A stretch of DNA of 64,000 nucleotides from Phlebotomus papatasi (Eukaryota; Arthropoda; Insecta; Diptera; Psychodidae), in contig NC_077222.1 in the NCBI RefSeq assembly GCF_024763615.1, positions 70,990,001 through 71,054,000 on the forward strand. Reading direction: 5' to 3'. Made by a program: the position numbers and the translations under genes. The notes below the pieces were generated by a model. It saw only the letters and a program-made list of their open reading frames with translations. It had not been told where the DNA came from and searched no databases. Below, in pieces: positions 58,413 to 64,000 of the stretch (position 1 is its first letter; each line of letters starts with the position of its first letter).

Positions 58413-58577
58413 GTACAAAAAATTTCGAAACAGCTTCGAGCTATCAATACTGAAGCATTAGGTGATGACACCACTCATAATTTGGCAACGTCAATCATAA
58501 GTTGTGAATTCATTGAAGATTACTCTGCCACCGATACATTAGTGAAACCTGACGACTTTGAAGTTTCGGCGATGTAG
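58413..58577 (+). CDS. Terminal coding exon of the same unidentified gene
   Basis: The acceptor is a strong T-run followed by AAG. The frame runs VQKISKQLRAINTEAL, continues through an acidic Ser/Thr-rich tail (DDTTHNL, EDYSATDTL) and stops at TAG 58575-58577 after FEVSAM, giving 54 residues. Joined to 58190-58260 it gives an acidic C-terminus with a short possible coiled-coil start. No transmembrane segment is visible. The function is unknown. The frame is in phase with the previous exon and codon use looks coding-like. Confidence 0.65.
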   Translation, partial: VQKISKQLRAINTEALGDDTTHNLATSIISCEFIEDYSATDTLVKPDDFEVSAM

Positions 58578-59050
58578 CCAATTTATTTTACTTGACTCGC
58601 CATGAAAATCCATTAAGCAGAATGTATAAGGAATATATTGAAGAGAAAGGGGATATTTTGCACACGATAATCGCCATATTTTCCTATGTAATGCACAAGT
58701 ATGCAAGCTAACAAAAGTTTTAAGCTAAATTGAAGCAAATTTTACTATATACAAGAGTATAACAATACACATCAGTGGCAAGAAACTTTTCTCTTTGACT
58801 TCTCTCTCAGGCACACGAACTTCAGATATTTTACCGCCCCTTATCCTATGTGCATGTTTTTCATATGGTTAGGAAAACTTATACACTGAATGATGGAGAA
58901 TTTTCCCAACGCATCTCAACTTTGTAATTATGTGTGAAATTACACGAAGGTGCCGATTTACTAACAACTACATGCTCAATAATTTTGTACATCCCCATGT
59001 AGGGAAGAGCTAGGTTGATTGAAACAAATTTAGGCAGCAAGACAAATGTA
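58578..59050. other. 3' flank of the plus-strand terminal exon
   Basis: Presumed 3' UTR then intergenic sequence. No clear AATAAA close to the stop was identified. Confidence 0.4.
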
Positions 59051-60600
59051 GGGGAACTTAGGGCAAAATATGATAAGACGGATTATTCATTAGATAAGAC
59101 CGAGACAAATAAAATTTTTCTTTGCATAAGTGAAAAAAATACTTTAACCCATTCCTTACCATGGTATTATACATCATACGCAAATTGAGTGATTTTAAAT
59201 GATTTATTCCTGGGCAACTGATACTCGAATTGCTGTCGGGAATGGATTTTTAGTAACTTTAGTTCTTTAATTACTTGGGAAAAATAGTCCGACAGAGATG
59301 AAAATACATTTTGTTATAGTTTTCTTGCTTCGCGAACGGTTATGCAAAATTTTTGCTCAAAATGGCGAACGGAAAATTCGACATCCCGTCAAATTTATTA
59401 AAATTGGCCTCTTTCCTGACTTGAATTCTGCTTACCAATTTGTTTTTCTGGATAGCTACTCTATCTAAAGCAATAGAGTTTATAATGAATTAATGCACAG
59501 AATTTAAATTCAGTGACCGTTAAGACGTGTGTTTGAGGGCGAATCCCCGCGCCCCCAAAATAGATAATTTTTTTTCTCTTCAAAAAATTCATCTATTGAT
59601 CTGTAGGAAACTAATCATAAAATATGAACATTCTATCTCAAGTATTTCTGGTACATTGACTGAATGGGTTAATTAAATTGATCAGTGCAGTGGACTAATC
59701 AAGAAACAGACATTACTTCTGAATAAATAGTGGATTGATCAATAGTCCTTTAAAAACAAACTATAACATTCCATTGTTAGTAGTGGATTTTAAGTGTGTT
59801 GTAGTCCGTTTCTGTTATTTATTGATTATTTATTTATTTTTTAAGTTATTGACAGTTTAATCCTTTTTAGGTTTTTTATTGGACAGGATTTCGGTCAAAA
59901 TAGGCCTATGGCCTAAGACCTGAGCACTGGGATTTAAGGGGGGGAACAAAAAAAAACATTCCATTGTCTATGTTTTCCCTTGCTCCCTAATTCATTAACT
60001 TCCAGAAGACATCAGAGATTTTTGATCAGGAAATTCTTATAAGAAGTTTACCGCTCTAAAACATTGTTAAAACCATTTTTCTACATATATTTTGAAAAAT
60101 ATGCTTCGCGATCAATTTTCTAAAAAAAAATTTTTTTCAAGTTCAAAACATATAAAAGCTAATGACGGACTCGCATTTAACTAATCCCACTTAATCTGAA
60201 TAACTTTTGAAAAATAATCTAACCTAAATTGATAACTCTATTAAGGTTCTTTTTTAATGATTTTAATTTCCAATTTCTTATTTTCCATATTTCTTTTTCA
60301 ATAACCTTATTAAGACTCTGAACATTTAAATAGCTTCACGAAGGCAATATTTGATAAAAATTTAAAATCGTAACCACTTTAGTTATAAAGATATAGAATT
60401 TTAAAAATTTCATCTTGCTATATATTTTGCTCCTAGGTTTTCCTAATTTCTAACAAAGATATTCATGACTCAAAAGTGAGTTCAATATTTTTAAATAATC
60501 TGAATAAAAAAATTATTCAAATTTTGTTCAGCTTAAGTACAATTTAGAATTATTTAAAAATAAATCTAAAAAAAAGTTAAAAGATAGGCCCTCTCTCCCC
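59051..60600. mobile_element. Probable long TIR element, TA|GGGGAACTTAGGGC
   Basis: 1550 bp between TA dinucleotides. GGGGAACTTAGGGCAAAAT at the left and the complement of GGGGAGAGAGGGCC at the right pair over about 14 bp with mismatches. The inside is AT-rich with no transposase frame. Confidence 0.5.
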
Positions 60601-62931
60601 TACATATACATGTACAACAGAGTTATGTCTGATATATTATTAAACATATAGTATCACTCTGGGATAGTATCGTCAGCCCCATCCTATATTATGTGCACAA
60701 GAAGATTGAAATTTAAGTTCTGGGGAAACATCAGGAGTCCCGAAACTATTAATAGATCCCATAGTCCCCACCCCTAATAGAATACCACATGGGATTATGG
60801 TGAAAATTCAGATTGAGCATTTAACACCTATATCAGGTGTTTATATGAATATCGTACCATTATGTAGTAACTTTAAGAGAATCTGTTCTTTTTCCGACTT
60901 AATTTAATTTCATCCGATTTTCCATGGTGTACACTAGAATTCTTTTTAATCACTGCGTATGCGATTTCCCAATTATATAGGTTGAACGTATTGGCATTCA
61001 TTGATCTCGAATACAATATCCGCTAAAATTTATTAATGGCCATCCATTTAAATGCAATTTCCTCGAATTCTATGGCTTTTGGTATGAGTGAGAATGCAAA
61101 AATATTATTGCAATTTAATTTTTTTCTCTTCTAGAGATAAGTTAAACCGTTAGAGATAGCGACTTTGTAGTCTTCGGAGACCCTACTTTACGTAACTTTG
61201 AGATCGTTAATGTGACAATACTTAATACATTTTTCTTTTCCCATTCCATAATATGATTTTCTTATCAAACTCTAAAATAAAAATCAAGTTTACAAACCCA
61301 AATCTGAACTTTGAGCAATTCACAAAGTTCAGGTTTTATTCCACGGTGTGGGATCTGTGCTTAAGACTATAAAGACAGTAGGAAATTCAATCTCCATCAA
61401 CAATAGTATATTTACATTATGCAAGGAGGAGGTTGCTAATATAAAATCTCTAACACCCACTATTGCCTTGTGAGAAGTTCCAATTAAACCACATCAAATA
61501 GCATCATTTAGCTACTAAATTTCACACGAGAAACCATCAAGAGAGAAAATTAATGGTCTCAAAACCACTGAATTTTATGAAAGCTCACAATGTTCAAAAT
61601 TAAATTTGACGAGTGTGATAAAACACATTATAGAATAAAGTGTTGCTGACAATCCGGGTTATTGAGAAAGTAAAGTGTCATATGTCTAAGAAGTACCAAC
61701 TGACCCTGAGGTTAAAACCAATTCTACAACAAGAACATCGTTAAAATTATTTTTTTTTAATTCAACAACAGAAGATTTGTTAAACTGACTTAAAATACTC
61801 ATTTTATTTATACATATTCAATAAAAAAAATTTTCGATATTTCATAAGTTAAATTGAATGATAACACGTAAACAAATAAATATCGATATTGAAATGCAAG
61901 TTCAATTCTATGCAACCTCACCTCAACACATGGATGAATGGATGTAGAATTATCAACAAGTATGTATCATCATTCGTGCCATCAGCAAATATTATAGAAA
62001 AATACATTGCAAGGCACAATACTAGCTGATAGAAGCAGAAATAAATCTTTTGTGCACTTTTGATTCTTGTATAATTCACAACATTTATAACCCTATATTT
62101 TACTTTAAAAAAGAAGTTGTCAAAGTATCAGAGATTCATCATGTTCGATTTTATTTACGTAGATTCGTTCGTAAAATTTGTGTAGCAGTCCAACTCATAG
62201 AAAAATGCTTAGTGTTTACAAGCTTTTTGAAAAATTATCTATTGCTAATTATATATTGCTCTCTTCGTTCAAGCAATAAATTAACTCAATTTTTCTATCT
62301 GTTTCTCAATCATGACTATTTTTCCTCAGGTGCATCTTTTTGCACCCTCTGTACGTTGAATTTATCCATTTTCCATCCAGTGGTGTGAAAAAACGAACGT
62401 TATGTACAAAAGGCAATAATTGTGCACCTCGTCTTTGAAATATTGCTTTGTGAGTAATGTCTGTTACGTGAGATACATCATAATGTACTAATATACTGCA
62501 ATTGAAACCGTTTTTGAACAACTCTGATTAAGCTCAAACTTTGGTAAAATATTCCTTTGTCCTCTTCGATAAGCACAATGATGACAAGCTTAAAATAGAT
62601 CTCAAGCCAGATCATGTTTGAAATATATTGCGACAAATAATCCGTATGCTTATGTTTATCCAACTTTACTAAGGGGTTACGTGAGTCAAGCAGACTAACA
62701 AAAACATGATATTTTCTGAACATATTTTTGCAAGATAATAAAAAAAATAATTCTAGCTTTAAAGCATATGAAGGTACAATATTTTAACCAATTATTCTGA
62801 AATTTTCATCCAAATATTTTAAAAATTCAATCGATGGGGCTTGGTTTTCGGAGACGATTTTTGAAGAAAAAAAAACATACTTCCGGTGAACAAGATTTCT
62901 CAAAGTCTATTGATCTGACTTTAAAAAAACT
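60601..62931. other. Intergenic, nothing recognised
   Basis: Open frames at 62050-62388 and 62306-62521 overlap on opposite strands and have no domains. No paired repeats. Confidence 0.4.
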
Positions 62932-63150
62932 AAAAATTTCCTGTTAGATTGTGAATTATACTCGTACTTGAAAGCTAGATTTTTTTTACTTCGAACACAA
63001 TTTATTTTAAAAGAAAACAACTGGTGTAAAATACGCTAAAAATTGTTTTTTTTTTGTATAAAATTCCGCCAAAAATTCAATTTTCATTTGAGAAAAAAAT
63101 GTGCCGTTCAAGTATGAGTTTAACACATGTTCTAACAGGAAATATTTAGT
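62932..63150. mobile_element. MITE, CTAAAAATTTCCTGTTAGA ends
   Basis: About 219 bp. TTTCCTGTTAGATTGTG..ACTCGTACTTGAA on the left pairs with TTCAAGTATGAG..TCTAACAGGAAA on the right. It lies immediately before the CACTGAGA copy at 63175. Confidence 0.7.
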
Positions 63151-63174
63151 ATTGTGACGACAGATTATAACTTA

Positions 63175-63428
63175 CACTGAGAAAAAAGGGGTGCGATTAA
63201 CTTTTTTTTCCTCGTAACTTTAACTCTTTTTAGGTGTAAAAATATATCAATATTTCTTAATGTTAATTTTACACCTTTTTAAGTGTAAAAATAACTTAAA
63301 AAATAGTAACGTTAACCCACAATACACCTAAAAAGCATAATATTTACACCGATTTCGGATAAATAATGCAGGGCAAAATTAACATTTCCGGAATGTTATT
63401 TAAACTTTTTCGGATTTCTCTCACAGTG
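63175..63428. mobile_element. MITE, CACTGAGA family, copy 3
   Basis: 254 bp, same orientation as 2797-3045. Ends CACTGAGAAAAAAGG and TCTCTCACAGTG (the last has a two-base insertion). TA on the left, TG on the right. Confidence 0.85.
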
Positions 63429-63710
63429 TGCACTCTCAGAAATCTTTTCCACGAAAATAATATGTTTTCTCTAAAAAATGTCTTCGAAAATCAGGCCTCA
63501 ACGGCTGAATTTTTAAGATTTTTTAATGGAAATTTCAAAAAATATAGTTTAAATCTTGTATTTTATATGCTTAAGAACTTAAATTAGAATAAAAATTTAT
63601 TTTGTTGAAAAAAAATAGAAAATATGGTGGTTTTCGTACTATATATCATCGATAATTGATAAACGTTTGGTAAATGAATCTTAAAAGAAACTTATTCGTG
63701 AAACTGCCTC

Positions 63711-63946
63711 CACTATAAGAGAAATCCGAAAAAGTTAAAATAACATTCCGGAAATGTTAATTTTACCCTGCAGTATTGATCCGAAATCGGTGTAAATATT
63801 ACCCTTTTTAGATGTATTAGGGGTTAAAGTTACCCTTTTTCATGTTAATTTTACCCTTGAAAAGGTGTAAAATTAACATTAAAAATTGTTGATATATTTT
63901 TACACCTAAAAAATGTTAAAGTTATGAGAAAGAAAGTTAATCGAAC
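63711..63946. mobile_element. MITE, CACTGAGA family, copy 4 (truncated)
   Basis: It starts CACTATAAGAGAAATCCG and follows copy 1 to GAAAGTTAATCGAAC, where it loses the terminal repeat. Opposite orientation to copy 3, 280 bp away. Confidence 0.8.
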
Positions 63947-64000
63947 ATATTTAATATGGTAATTGTTGTAATTGTAATAAACAGTTTTACTCGTAAATTT

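Noticed and set aside
62050..62521. 112-codon plus frame and 71-codon minus frame
   Set aside because: They overlap each other, are rich in Phe/Leu/Ile/Tyr as expected from AT-rich chance frames, and have no domains.
1..64000. CRISPR array, rRNA or retroviral LTR pair
   Set aside because: No regularly spaced identical repeats, no rRNA-like GC-rich conserved text, and no long direct terminal repeats around coding sequence were seen.

Overview
This is a stretch of AT-rich animal nuclear DNA (about two thirds A+T by eye), most likely from an insect and possibly a small dipteran. The organism call is an inference. It rests on metazoan-type split genes with GT-AG introns, short internal exons, an animal-type two-pore potassium channel, an AAAC-ATG start context, and a dense load of Tc1/mariner-, pogo- and hAT-like non-autonomous transposons plus tRNA-derived SINEs. 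There are no bacterial operons, no CRISPR array and no rRNA. Most long open frames lie inside repeats or are chance frames.

The one gene that can be read end to end is a K2P (TWIK-type, KCNK-like) potassium channel on the minus strand, in nine coding exons from 50048 down to 37396. The exon phases all agree and give a 374-residue protein with both pore signatures (TTIGYG and SSIGFGD), four membrane segments and a short Arg/Cys-rich tail. Its introns carry several transposon copies. Two further pieces look like real exons of unidentified genes. One is a pair of plus-strand terminal coding exons at 58190-58260 and 58413-58577. The other is a minus-strand first coding exon at 56253-56312 with an excellent donor. 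A GC-richer patch at about 18540-18960 looks like a promoter and first exon on the plus strand. It could belong to the plus-strand gene ending at 58.6 kb, which would nest the channel inside an intron, but this is speculation.

Layout. 0-11 kb is intergenic with many small terminal-inverted-repeat (TIR) elements. 11.7-16.8 kb is a repeat block: a CACAGAAAA-type element, a 1.84-kb sequence in direct tandem duplication, and a 906-bp element whose ends match plant Stowaway termini. 17-20 kb is single-copy with the candidate promoter. 20.2-24 kb is a second repeat block: a CACGGTAAAAA element, a hAT element with a nested insertion, and a fold-back element with two 370-bp arms. 24-37 kb is mostly single-copy with scattered TIR elements. 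37.4-50.05 kb is the channel gene. 50-64 kb is mixed, with the two orphan exon sets, Tc1- and pogo-type elements and a SINE nested in a TIR element.

The most unusual overall pattern is a large set of elements that all begin with TA followed by a G-rich start (GGGGA.., then often GTG or a GGGC motif) and end in the complement, yet have unrelated interiors. One of them keeps a decayed pipsqueak-like helix-turn-helix, which suggests they were mobilised by related pogo/Tc1-group transposases.
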